Shown one piece after another: positions 10,197 through 17,520 of a stretch of DNA of 38,478 nucleotides. Each line of letters begins with the position of its first letter. Position 1 is the stretch's first letter. The translations under genes and the position numbers were made by a program. Source of the stretch: Bradyrhizobium sp. (GTDB taxonomy: Bacteria; Pseudomonadota; Alphaproteobacteria; Rhizobiales; Xanthobacteraceae). The stretch is taken from assembly GCF_027451485.1 (NCBI RefSeq), contig NZ_DAIDJE010000180.1:1-38478 (forward strand), read 5' to 3'. The notes beneath the pieces are model-generated. The model was given only the letters and a program-made list of their open reading frames with translations. It was not told where the DNA came from and did not search any database.

Positions 10197-10724
10197 ATGT
10201 TCGCCAAAACTGTTACGGCCGCCTTGGCCGGTACCGCGTTGCTTGTGACCATTGCCTCGGCGCAAACCCCGGCGCCTTCGACCGGTCACGCCACTGGCGC
10301 GTCGATTCCGGAGTCCTCGCTCAAGGGCGACTGGCGCGCCTCGAAGGTCGTGGGTCTCAAGGTCTACAATGATAACAATGAGAGCCTCGGTTCGATCAAC
10401 GATCTGCTGATGGACAAGAGCGGAAATATCAAGGCCGTGGTGCTCGGCGTCGGCGGCTTCCTCGGCGTCGGCGAGCATCTGGTGGCGGTGCCGCTCGACA
10501 AGGTCAAATTCGTCAACGAACCCGTCGCCTATTCCGGCACGGCGAGCAGCACCACTGCCCCCGGGGGTGGTGCTGGCGCGACCCGCCCGTCGACAACTAC
10601 CGGATCGGCAGCCAGTGGCAGCGCGTCCACCGGCAAGTCCAATCCCTGGTATCCGGATCATGCTGTCTTCAACGCAAACAAGGACGAGCTGAAGGCAATG
10701 CCGGAATTCAAATATTCGGAGTGA
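10197..10724 (+). CDS. Secreted PRC-barrel domain protein
   Basis: A 175-residue protein with a signal peptide (about residues 1-22, ending TIASAQ). A PRC-barrel follows at about residues 44-105: WRASKVVGLKVYNDNNESLG, SINDLLMDKSGNIKAVVLGV and GVGEHLVAVPLDKVKF. A Ser/Thr/Gly-rich linker (about 115-145) leads to a short conserved tail NPWYPDHAVFNANKDELKAMPEF. The ATG at 10197 has a perfect AAGGAGG six bases upstream. The gene stands alone between a stress-type promoter and a strong terminator. Small exported PRC-barrel proteins are common in rhizobia and often appear in stress regulons; a molecular role is not established. Confidence 0.88.
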   Translation: MFAKTVTAALAGTALLVTIASAQTPAPSTGHATGASIPESSLKGDWRASKVVGLKVYNDNNESLGSINDLLMDKSGNIKAVVLGVGGFLGVGEHLVAVPLDKVKFVNEPVAYSGTASSTTAPGGGAGATRPSTTTGSAASGSASTGKSNPWYPDHAVFNANKDELKAMPEFKYSE

Positions 10725-10754
10725 TTGCGGCAGCGATCATTATGGAAAACGATC

Positions 10755-10792
10755 AAAGAACGCGCCCGGATATTTCCGGACGCGTTCTTTTT
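10755..10792 (+). terminator. Rho-independent terminator after the PRC-barrel gene
   Basis: AAAGAACGCG-C-CCGGA, a short loop, then TTCCGG-A-CGCGTTCTTT and a T-run form a long, nearly perfect stem 31 bases after the stop codon. Confidence 0.9.
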
Positions 10793-10882
10793 ACTCGGCC
10801 TTCCCTGCCGTCGCGTCGCGATGAGTCACCATATGCGCTTGCAGAGAATCTCGAGGCTCTCAGGTGCCACAATTCGTTGCAG

Positions 10883-10896
10883 GCCTGACGTCAGGC
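10883..10896. repeat. Perfect 14-bp palindrome
   Basis: GCCTGACGTCAGGC lies 50 bases past the 3' end of the binding-protein gene and about 90 bases past the PRC terminator. It could be a transcript hairpin or a protein site. No U-tract follows. Confidence 0.5.
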
Positions 10897-10946
10897 ACGC
10901 GTTCGCGCGAGCCGATCGGATCGCGCGGACCGACGCTCCGCAATTC

Positions 10947-12161
10947 TCAATCCTTCTTCACCAGCGGACAGTTGCCCTTGTCGAGCGGACGGAATGCCTC
11001 GTCGCCGGGAACGGTGGCGAGCAGCTTGTAGAGGTCCCATTCGCCCTTTGATTCTTCGGGCTTCTTGACCTCGAACAGGTACATGTCGTGGACCATGCGG
11101 CCGTCGATCCGGATCTTGCCGTTCTTGGCGAAGAAATCGTTGACCGGCGTCGCGCGCATCTGCGCCATCACCTTTTGCGAGTCGTCACTGCCGGTGGCCT
11201 CGATCGCCTTCAGATAATGCATGGTAGCCGAATAGAGGCCGGCCTGGATCATGGTCGGCATGTGCCCGACTTTTTCGTTGAAGCGCTTGGAGAAGGCGCG
11301 CGTCTCGTCGTCGCGGTCCCAGTAGAAGGCGTCGGTGACGATCAGGCCCTGCGTCGCCTTGGCGCCGAGGGCGTGCACGTCGGTGATTTCCATCAGCAGC
11401 GCGATCATCTTCTGACCACCCTGGGTGATGCCGAATTCCGCCGCCTGCTTCAGCGCGTTCGTCGTATCGCCGCCGGCATTGGCGAGCGCGACTACCTTGG
11501 CCTTGGAGGCCTGTGCCTGCAACAGGAAGGAGGAAAAGTCGGAAGAATTCAGCGGATGGCGGACGTCGCCCAGCACCTTGCCGCCATTCTCCTTCACGAC
11601 GTTGGCGGCGTCGCGCTCCAGCGCCTGGCCGAATGCGTAGTCGGCGGTGACGAAGAACCAGGTATCTTCGCCGCGCTTGACCATTGCCTTGCCGGCAACG
11701 TTGGACAGCGCATAGGTGTCGTAGGTCCAGTGTACCGTGTTGGGCGAACAGGCGACGCCGGTGAGGTCGGAAGTGCCGCCGCCGGAGTTGATGTTGATCT
11801 TGTTCTTTTCGCGTGTCAGCGCCGAAATGGGCAGTGCGACGGATGAAGTCGGCACGTCGAAGATCGCGTCGACCTTCTCGTTGTCGTACCAGTTGCGGGC
11901 GATAGACACGCCGACGTCGGGCTTGTTCTGATGGTCCGCATAGATCACTGCGACCGGCTTGCCCTTCACCTTGCCGCCGTAATCGGCGACTGCCATTTGC
12001 ACGGCGGCGACAGATCCCTTGCCGGTGGCGTCCGCATAAAGGCTCGACATGTCGGTCAGGACGCCGATCTTGACGACGTCGTCGGAAATTTGCGCGCTCG
12101 CCGCGCCGCCGGATACGGCAACAGCGACAGCGGCCAACAACGTCGCGGTGCAGGATTTCAT
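10947..12161 (-). CDS. Branched-chain amino acid-type ABC substrate-binding protein
   Basis: A periplasmic type I binding protein of 404 residues from the LivJ/LivK-like group. The signal peptide is residues 1-23 (AAVAVAVSGGAASAQ). The mature start DDVVKIGVLTDMSSLYADATG, then YADHQNKPDVGVSIARNWYDNEKVDAIFDVPTSS, and VTADYAFGQALERDA followed by FSSFLLQAQASKAKVVALAN, are characteristic of the family. The start at 12161 has GGGAGAA upstream. No permease or ATPase gene lies beside it, so it is an orphan receptor that must use a transporter encoded elsewhere. Such orphans are very numerous in Bradyrhizobium. The ligand is not predictable; many relatives bind aromatic acids, amides or urea rather than amino acids. 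Confidence 0.9.
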   Translation of the reverse strand: MKSCTATLLAAVAVAVSGGAASAQISDDVVKIGVLTDMSSLYADATGKGSVAAVQMAVADYGGKVKGKPVAVIYADHQNKPDVGVSIARNWYDNEKVDAIFDVPTSSVALPISALTREKNKININSGGGTSDLTGVACSPNTVHWTYDTYALSNVAGKAMVKRGEDTWFFVTADYAFGQALERDAANVVKENGGKVLGDVRHPLNSSDFSSFLLQAQASKAKVVALANAGGDTTNALKQAAEFGITQGGQKMIALLMEITDVHALGAKATQGLIVTDAFYWDRDDETRAFSKRFNEKVGHMPTMIQAGLYSATMHYLKAIEATGSDDSQKVMAQMRATPVNDFFAKNGKIRIDGRMVHDMYLFEVKKPEESKGEWDLYKLLATVPGDEAFRPLDKGNCPLVKKD

Positions 12162-12417
12162 GGTGTCGTTCTCCCTTTCAGGCTTGTTTTGCGCCGCTGT
12201 TTTACCGGGCTTGGGCTTTGCCCGTAAAGGCGGAAAGGTCGGTATTTCCAGCGACGATTTCAAACCCTCACGGTCAGGAGGCGCGCACCTGAGCAGGCCA
12301 AGTCGCGCGGCGAGGCCGTTGCGAACGGAAAGTAGCCGTGTCCGGAGGACGCGGAGACCGTCGTCGGGCGCGCATTCGCCTGACCGGTTGCATCGGTGGA
12401 AGAACCGTGAGAGCCAA
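12162..12417. other. Intergenic region upstream of the binding-protein gene
   Basis: This G+C-rich stretch presumably holds the binding-protein promoter, but no clear -35/-10 or regulator site was found. The inverted pair TTTACCGGGC and GCCCGTAAA (about 12200-12227) forms a hairpin in the leader. No gene is seen. Confidence 0.45.
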
Positions 12418-12462
12418 CTCATTCTTCGAGACGCATCGCTTCGCGATGCTCCTCAGGATGAG
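12418..12462. repeat. REP-type palindrome (CTCAT..TTCGAGACGC / GCTCCTCAGGATGAG)
   Basis: CTCATTCTTCGAGACGC, then ATCGC-TTC-GCGAT, then GCTCCTCAGGATGAG form a long imperfect hairpin. The sequence matches a dispersed element that I recall as very frequent in Bradyrhizobium and Rhodopseudomonas. It lies nine bases after the DUF4403 stop and could protect or terminate that transcript. Confidence 0.8.
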
Positions 12463-12470
12463 GAGTGGCG

Positions 12471-14018
12471 TCAAAGCCCCGGCAGCGCCGCCACTGTGAC
12501 GTTGATCGTGCCGGAGACCTCGGCGATCAGGCGCAGCGTCCTGGAATCGTAGGCGATGTCCGCGAGCGCGAGGTTGGTAATATCGGTCGTCACCCGCACG
12601 TTGTCTTCGTTCTTCTGCAGATCGGCGATCGCGCTTCCGATCATCTTCTGCGCATCGCCCAGGAACGGCTTCAAATCCACAGTGGTCTTCTCGGCGAGGG
12701 CCCTCTGCAGGTGCGGCATGACCGCTCGGGCCGCCGCGCCGAGCAGGCCGAAGGCTGCCTCCGACTCCACGCCCATCTCCACATCGGCGAGCCGCAGGAT
12801 CTGGTTTGTCTTGTCGAGCACCGGCTTGCCCCAGATATGCACGGTCGCCTCCCCGCTGAAGGAGAAAAAGCTCTTCTCCTTGGCGTGGAGCAGGAGTGAA
12901 ATCAAAATCCGGTCGCCCGAGGCGGAAACCTCTGCCCGCTTCACGGTCACGTTCACTGAACCCGAGCCATCCTCGGGAAAGGTCCGGCCGACCAGTTGCG
13001 CTTCGACGATCTTGTCGACTTCGGTAAAGGGGATGTCGATCGGAATATCGATCGCCACGATCGGCTGCGTCGGCGGCACGACGGAAAGCTTTTCCGGGAA
13101 GGGGCACAGCGGCGTGGTCTGTTTGGGCGTGATGCGGGTTTCCGCCTCGATGCCAACCGTCGTGGTAACTGCCGTCGCGCTCACATTGGGCTGCACCGCC
13201 ACCGCACGGGTTGGCCGCATTTCGAGCCACAGCGGCGGTGTCGACGGGCTGCCGGTTTGCAGGGGAATCGATCGGCAGGCCTTGGCCCATTGGATGCGCG
13301 CGCTGCGTTCGAACGACGAGTCGTTATGAATGCGGTCGTCCGCGGCTGCGATCTGATCGGCGACGCTCTTGTCCAGCAGCGGCTTGATCTCGGTCGGCAC
13401 ATTGAGGCGCGCGCCGGCCACCGACATGGTGGTGTCGCCGAGATTGACCTGCCCGGTCAGGTTCGGCTCAATGCGCCAGTTGGCGCCGAACCTCGGCCGC
13501 GCGGTGACGGTCACATTGCCCTTGATCTCGGCGTTGGCGTTGACCCCCTTGATATTGATGCTCGCGATCTGCCTGGCGACATTGGTGCCGAGCAGCCCGC
13601 CGATGGCATCTCCGACCGCGCCCGTCGTCTTGGCCGCCAGCGAACCGGTGACATTCAGTCTTCCGGCCAGTGCCGTGTTCAGGGAGAGCGCATCCTGAGC
13701 GCCCGTGATCCCGATCGGCCCGCGCGAGGCGGTCCAGCCGATGTCGGCGTTCTGCAGGAGTTGCGAGACGGGATTTTCGGCCTTGCCGGAGAAATTGCGC
13801 GGGGCGGCGTGGTCGGCCGCGTTGCGGATTGCGGCTATGGGAATGGTCACCTGTGCCAGGATCACCGAACTGCGGGGCGCAGGTGGCAACGGCGGCAACT
13901 CGGCCATGGCGGCCGGGCGCAGCGGACCGCGCGGCACCAGCCAATCCATCAGCTTCAGGCTGACAAAAAACGATCCCGCGACCACCGTAATTGCGAGCAG
14001 AATGACCTTAAGCCGCAT
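12471..14018 (-). CDS. DUF4403 family envelope protein
   Basis: A 515-residue protein with one N-terminal membrane anchor or uncleaved signal (residues about 4-24), a proline-rich linker (LPPLPPAP, about 41-48), and a long beta-rich body rich in Val, Thr and Ala. Recognisable DUF4403 segments include SVILAQVTIPIAAI near residue 51, IGITGAQDALSLNTALAG, NLGDTTMSVAG, PIVAIDIPIDIPFTEVDKIVEAQLVG and GVESEAAFGLLGAAARAVMPHL. Proteins of this family are predicted to be periplasm-facing; the fold has been likened to lipid-binding tubular domains, but function is unproven. The start at 14018 has GGGGGGAC just upstream. It is a single gene, preceded by inverted-repeat copy 2 and followed by a REP palindrome. 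Confidence 0.85.
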   Translation of the reverse strand: MRLKVILLAITVVAGSFFVSLKLMDWLVPRGPLRPAAMAELPPLPPAPRSSVILAQVTIPIAAIRNAADHAAPRNFSGKAENPVSQLLQNADIGWTASRGPIGITGAQDALSLNTALAGRLNVTGSLAAKTTGAVGDAIGGLLGTNVARQIASINIKGVNANAEIKGNVTVTARPRFGANWRIEPNLTGQVNLGDTTMSVAGARLNVPTEIKPLLDKSVADQIAAADDRIHNDSSFERSARIQWAKACRSIPLQTGSPSTPPLWLEMRPTRAVAVQPNVSATAVTTTVGIEAETRITPKQTTPLCPFPEKLSVVPPTQPIVAIDIPIDIPFTEVDKIVEAQLVGRTFPEDGSGSVNVTVKRAEVSASGDRILISLLLHAKEKSFFSFSGEATVHIWGKPVLDKTNQILRLADVEMGVESEAAFGLLGAAARAVMPHLQRALAEKTTVDLKPFLGDAQKMIGSAIADLQKNEDNVRVTTDITNLALADIAYDSRTLRLIAEVSGTINVTVAALPGL

Positions 14019-14071
14019 CGTCCCCCCGGATTGCTTTCATTGAGGAATTTACAGGGACGGGCAGGCTGGCG

Positions 14072-14134
14072 CCAGAGCTCCGATTCCGAAGTTCGCACGG
14101 TATTACCGCAACCTCTGACGCGAACTTCGGAAGC
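14072..14134 (-). repeat. Dispersed 63-bp inverted repeat, copy 2
   Basis: It has the same length and orientation relative to the downstream minus-strand gene as copy 1. On the minus strand it opens CTTCCGAAGTTCGCG and closes GTGCGAACTTCGG then AATCGGAGCTCTGG. It ends 53 bases before the DUF4403 start and so lies in its leader. Confidence 0.85.
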
Positions 14135-14737
14135 AAAGCTCGGCAACCTGTGAATTCCAGGACGGCCTTGAATTTGAAGTTCCCGCAATGAACTCGCGGC
14201 GAAACCGACAGGGACTTCCGATTCGCGGCACGAGTGAAGCGGCTCGGCATAAGCGGAGGTAAAGCGCGAAAGCCGGGCGGCAATATGGTGGAATTATTGC
14301 CGGATGGAAAGAAGCCGCTGAGGCAGGCAGCGGCGTCTTTCCTTTGGATGAGATGAAGGACGTTTCGTGGCTGCTTGAGACTCGTCGTCGCATTCGAGTC
14401 ATTTCATCCCGATGTCATAAGCGGGAAAACCGCGGCTGCGGGCGAGCGGAAAGCTCGGAAAAGGACCCGCTGGGCGAAAATCGGCCGCGTTAACCTCTAT
14501 GACGTCACACGCCTGAAATATCTCTGACGCAACGTCGCGCCGCAAGGAATCAGCAAGGCTGAATCGGTAGGCGAGTGCGCCGGTTTGAAGTCTCCGCGCC
14601 GCAAGGCGAGTCCGGTTCGGGGACTTCAAATCGAAAGCGGCACTCGAATCCAGAGTTTGCTGGCGCTCATGACTTTCCGGAAGTTTGTGAAAGGTGGGCG
14701 CTGAGGTGGAACACGAACTTCGGAGAGTGGGCGCCAG
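14135..14737. other. Intergenic region with several hairpins
   Basis: There is no convincing gene in these 603 bases between the divergent DUF4403 and glycosyltransferase genes. Three inverted repeats are visible. GGAAAGAAGCCGCTG against CAGCGGCGTCTTTCC (14306-14342) is terminator-like. TTTGAAGTCTCCG against CGGGGACTTCAAA (14584-14630) has 13-bp arms and one mismatch. A weaker pair around 14279-14302 is GGCAAT/ATTGCC. The promoter of the glycosyltransferase should lie near the right end. Confidence 0.5.
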
Positions 14738-15793
14738 ATGCGAATCTTGATTGCGACAGACGCCTGGTACCCCCAGGTCAATGGCGTCGTCCGCACGTTG
14801 ACTTCGTTGCAGCGGGCGGCAGGCCCGCTTGGTGGCGACATTCAATTCCTCACCCCCGAGGGTTTTCCCTCGATGGAGCTTCCGACCTATCCGGGTCTGC
14901 GGGTCGCCTGGCCGAACCGGCACGAGATCGCGCGGCGCATCGAGGCAGCGAACCCGGAAGCCATCCACATCGCGACGGAAGGTCCGATCGGCTGGGCGGT
15001 AAGGGCCTATTGCCGCTGGCGCGGACTCGCCTTCACGACCTCCTATACGACGCGCTTTCCGGAATATATCGCGGTTCGCTCGATCATCCCGGCGTGGCTG
15101 ACTTATGCGGTGCTGCGGTATTTCCACAATGCGGCGGCGACGACCATGGTCGCAGTCCCCTCTCTCTATCATGAGCTTTCCGCACGCGGCTTCCGCAAGC
15201 TCGCCTTCTGGGGGCGCGGCGTCGACACGAAGCTGTTCAATCCAGACCATCCGGCGACACTGGATCTGCCGCGCCCGATCTTCATGACCATGGGGCGCGT
15301 CGCGATCGAAAAGAACATCGAGGCGTTCCTGTCGCTCGATCTGCCCGGCTCGAAGGTGGTGGTCGGCGACGGGCCGCAGCGGCGCGAACTCGAGCAGAAG
15401 TATCCCGACGTCAAGTTCGTCGGCGAAAGGAAGGGCGCGGACCTGACCGCGCATCTGGCCGCAGCCGATGTCTTCGTGTTTCCGAGTCTCACCGATACAT
15501 TTGGCGTCGTGCAGCTGGAGGCGCTTGCCTGCGGCACGCCGGTTGCTGCGTTTCCGGTCACCGGCCCGATCGACGTGATCGCCGATCATCCGATCGGCGC
15601 GCTCGACAGTGACCTGCACGCCGCATGCTTGCGTGCGCTCACGATGTCGCGCGAAACCTGCCGTCAATTTGCGCTGGAGCGCTCCTGGGAAAACAGCGCG
15701 CGTCAGTTCATTAGCAATCTGAGTGCGTTGAAGCCTAGCCGCTCGCCGCGTGCCGTACCGATCGCAACCGAAAGCCACGCAGTGGGTGGCTAA
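14738..15793 (+). CDS. GT4-family glycosyltransferase
   Basis: A 351-residue GT-B fold transferase. The N-terminal domain opens MRILIATDAWYPQVNGVVRT, a typical GT4 acceptor-side start with the glycine-rich loop. The C-terminal donor domain has IFMTMGRVAIEKNIEAFL, KVVVGDGPQRREL and the E-x7-E-like block TDTFGVVQLEALACGTPV. GT4 enzymes of this kind use nucleotide sugars, often mannose or glucose, to build glycolipids or polysaccharide. Its neighbour 75 bases downstream is a phospholipid methyltransferase, which suggests a membrane-lipid acceptor, but this is inference. The start ATG lacks a strong Shine-Dalgarno sequence. A long open frame on the minus strand across this gene is a shadow. Confidence 0.88.
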   Translation: MRILIATDAWYPQVNGVVRTLTSLQRAAGPLGGDIQFLTPEGFPSMELPTYPGLRVAWPNRHEIARRIEAANPEAIHIATEGPIGWAVRAYCRWRGLAFTTSYTTRFPEYIAVRSIIPAWLTYAVLRYFHNAAATTMVAVPSLYHELSARGFRKLAFWGRGVDTKLFNPDHPATLDLPRPIFMTMGRVAIEKNIEAFLSLDLPGSKVVVGDGPQRRELEQKYPDVKFVGERKGADLTAHLAAADVFVFPSLTDTFGVVQLEALACGTPVAAFPVTGPIDVIADHPIGALDSDLHAACLRALTMSRETCRQFALERSWENSARQFISNLSALKPSRSPRAVPIATESHAVGG

Positions 15794-15868
15794 CAGTCAA
15801 AACCACACAACAAAGCTCGGATCGGGCGATACCGGATCGGCGCTTTACAAGGAAAACGAGAAATCATC

Positions 15869-16549
15869 ATGGCAGAGAGCATCAAACTCGACGGTACCCA
15901 GCTCGATTTCGACCGCGAGATGGTCGAGCAGGCCTATGACCGCTGGGCGCCGGTCTACGATCTGGTCTTTGGCGGCGTGTTCTCCAAGGGCCGGGATGCC
16001 GCGATCCAGGCCACCAACAAGCTCGGCGGCCGCGTGCTCGAGGTCGGTGTTGGCACCGGCATTTCGCTGCCGCTCTATGCGCCGCATGTGCGAATCTTCG
16101 GTACGGATATTTCCGAAGCCATGCTCAACAAGGCGCGTAAGCGTGTCGCCGAACAAAGGCTGAAGAATGTCGAGGGGCTCGCGGTGATGGATGCCGAGAA
16201 GCTCGAATTCGAAGACGATTCGTTTGACGTGGTGATGGCGCAATATGTGGTCACCGCGGTACCCAACCCCGAAGCGGCGCTCGACGAGTTTGCCCGTGTG
16301 CTGCGGCCGGGCGGCGAACTGATCATCCTGACCCGCGTCAGTGCTGACGACGGATTGCGCCGCTTCATCGAGCAGGGCTTGCAGCCGGTGGTGCGCCGGC
16401 TCGGCTTCCGCACTGCCGAGTTCGCCTGGTCGCGCTACACGCGCTGGCTTGCGAGCGCCGGGAACGTCGAACTGGCGGAGCGCAGGTTGATCCCGCCGCT
16501 CGGCCATTTCTCGCTGGTGCGAATCCGTAAACTCCCCGCGCCGAACTAG
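15869..16549 (+). CDS. Phospholipid N-methyltransferase, PmtA-like
   Basis: Predicted to methylate phosphatidylethanolamine (or its mono/dimethyl forms) with S-adenosylmethionine on the route to phosphatidylcholine. The 226-residue protein has the N-terminal segment YDRWAPVYDLVFGGVFSKGR (residues 23-42), characteristic of the Rhodobacter-type Pmt group. SAM motif I follows in RVLEVGVGTGISLPLY (about 55-70), then FGTDISEAMLNKAR and MAQYVVTAVPNPEAAL, and VLRPGGELII. Bradyrhizobia carry several Pmt paralogues with different step preferences; which one this is cannot be decided here. It probably shares a transcript with the glycosyltransferase. Repeat copy 3 begins 13 bases after the stop. Confidence 0.88.
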   Translation: MAESIKLDGTQLDFDREMVEQAYDRWAPVYDLVFGGVFSKGRDAAIQATNKLGGRVLEVGVGTGISLPLYAPHVRIFGTDISEAMLNKARKRVAEQRLKNVEGLAVMDAEKLEFEDDSFDVVMAQYVVTAVPNPEAALDEFARVLRPGGELIILTRVSADDGLRRFIEQGLQPVVRRLGFRTAEFAWSRYTRWLASAGNVELAERRLIPPLGHFSLVRIRKLPAPN

Positions 16550-16562
16550 AAGATAGTCCTGT

Positions 16563-16623
16563 GATTCCGAAGTTCGCATCAGGAGTGCCGCACGATCATG
16601 CGACTTCGGGATCGAAGCTCTGG
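16563..16623 (+). repeat. Dispersed inverted repeat, copy 3
   Basis: It is 61 bases, plus orientation: GATTCCGAAGTTCGCATCAG at the left, ATGCGACTTCGGGATCGAAG then CTCTGG at the right. It matches copy 1 closely apart from small deletions. It lies just after the methyltransferase stop and can form a transcript hairpin. Confidence 0.82.
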
Positions 16624-16677
16624 TTTCGGCAGGGCGTTGTTTGGTGACAGAGTTTGATGACCGCTTCGTCGCGTGAT

Positions 16678-16706
16678 GTGTGTGACATTATGATGATGTC
16701 ACACAC
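16678..16706. promoter_or_regulatory. Operator-like 29-bp palindrome
   Basis: GTGTGTGACAT (16678-16688) and ATGTCACACAC (16696-16706) are perfect 11-base inverted arms around a 7-base spacer. It lies 53 bases before the ATG of the next gene. Size and symmetry suit a dimeric repressor site (GntR or TetR style). No regulator gene is adjacent. Confidence 0.6.
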
Positions 16707-16759
16707 CGGACATTGAAATCCTGTACCGTTCTTTCGACTCACTCCCTTTGAGGATCACC

Positions 16760-17395
16760 ATGATCAAGAATTTCCTGGAACAGCTGCGAATTCAGCGCTG
16801 GGATGACCATCGCTATTATCACCACAGCCGGATCAACCAGAGCCTGCATTTCGTCAGTGCCGTGAGCTTCCTGGTCGGCTATTGCATGATGTTCTTCGAT
16901 CCGCTGATGTCGGCGCTGATCGGCTGGCTGGTCTCGATGACCTCGCGCCAGGCCGGGCACTTCTTCTTCGAGCCGCGCGGCTACGATCACCTCAACGAGG
17001 CCTCCCACGAGCACAAGGAAGCAATCAAGGTCGGTTACAACCTGCGCCGCAAAGTCGTGCTGATGACGATCTGGGCCGCCTCGCCGGTCGTGCTTTATTT
17101 TGATCCGACGCTGTTCGGCCTCGTCTCTCCCTGGGTCACGCCGGCCGACTTCATGCGGCAGGTCGCCAAGATCTGGCTGGTGGTCGGCATCGGCGGTCTT
17201 CTATTTCGCACCGTTCAGCTCTTCTTCATCCGCGACGTCGAGACTGGCCTCGTCTGGATGACCAAGATTCTCACCGACCCCTTCAACGACTTCAAACTCT
17301 ACTGCAGGGCGCCGCTCGCGCTGCTGCGCGGCGAATTGATCGATCCCGGCCTCGATATCATCGAGCACAACGAATTCGTCGAAAAGCACGCCTGA
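16760..17395 (+). CDS. Small membrane protein, possibly DUF962/Mpo1-related
   Basis: A 211-residue inner-membrane protein. After a charged N terminus (WDDHRYYHHSRINQSLHF) come hydrophobic segments at about 30-45, 50-65, 95-112 and 130-155. The second is followed by RQAGHFFFEPRGYDHLNEASHEHKEAIK, which is rich in His and acidic residues and could hold a metal. The GHFFFE block and small size recall the DUF962/Mpo1 (2-hydroxy fatty acid alpha-oxidation) family, but the match is loose. The start at 16760 follows GAGG; an upstream TTG in frame is unlikely. A palindromic operator precedes it. It sits between the phospholipid methyltransferase and the PLP enzyme/decarboxylase pair, so a lipid role is plausible but unproven. 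Confidence 0.7.
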   Translation: MIKNFLEQLRIQRWDDHRYYHHSRINQSLHFVSAVSFLVGYCMMFFDPLMSALIGWLVSMTSRQAGHFFFEPRGYDHLNEASHEHKEAIKVGYNLRRKVVLMTIWAASPVVLYFDPTLFGLVSPWVTPADFMRQVAKIWLVVGIGGLLFRTVQLFFIRDVETGLVWMTKILTDPFNDFKLYCRAPLALLRGELIDPGLDIIEHNEFVEKHA

Positions 17396-17422
17396 TCATC
17401 CAAGTTCAAATGCCTTCCACGC

Positions 17423-17450
17423 GTCATGGCCGGGCTTGTCCCGGCCATCT
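17423..17450. repeat. REP palindrome GTCATGGCCGGG..CCCGGCCATC
   Basis: GTCATGGCCGGGCTTGTCCC followed by GGCCATCT gives a near-perfect hairpin (ATGGCCGGG / CCCGGCCAT). It lies between the convergent membrane-protein gene and the PLP-enzyme gene and probably limits read-through. A variant is in the thi operon. Confidence 0.8.
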
Positions 17451-17520
17451 TGATCTTGCGGCAGTAACGAGGTGGATGCCCCGCAGGAGGCCGGGGGTGA
17501 CGCAGCGCAAGACGCAAGCC

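Noticed and set aside
9688..10197. 169-codon minus-strand frame before the PRC-barrel gene
   Set aside because: No ribosome binding site, odd composition, and it covers the PRC promoter and leader.
14399..15778. 459-codon minus-strand frame
   Set aside because: It is antisense to the glycosyltransferase, which has clear GT4 motifs; composition is Arg/Ala-rich shadow sequence.
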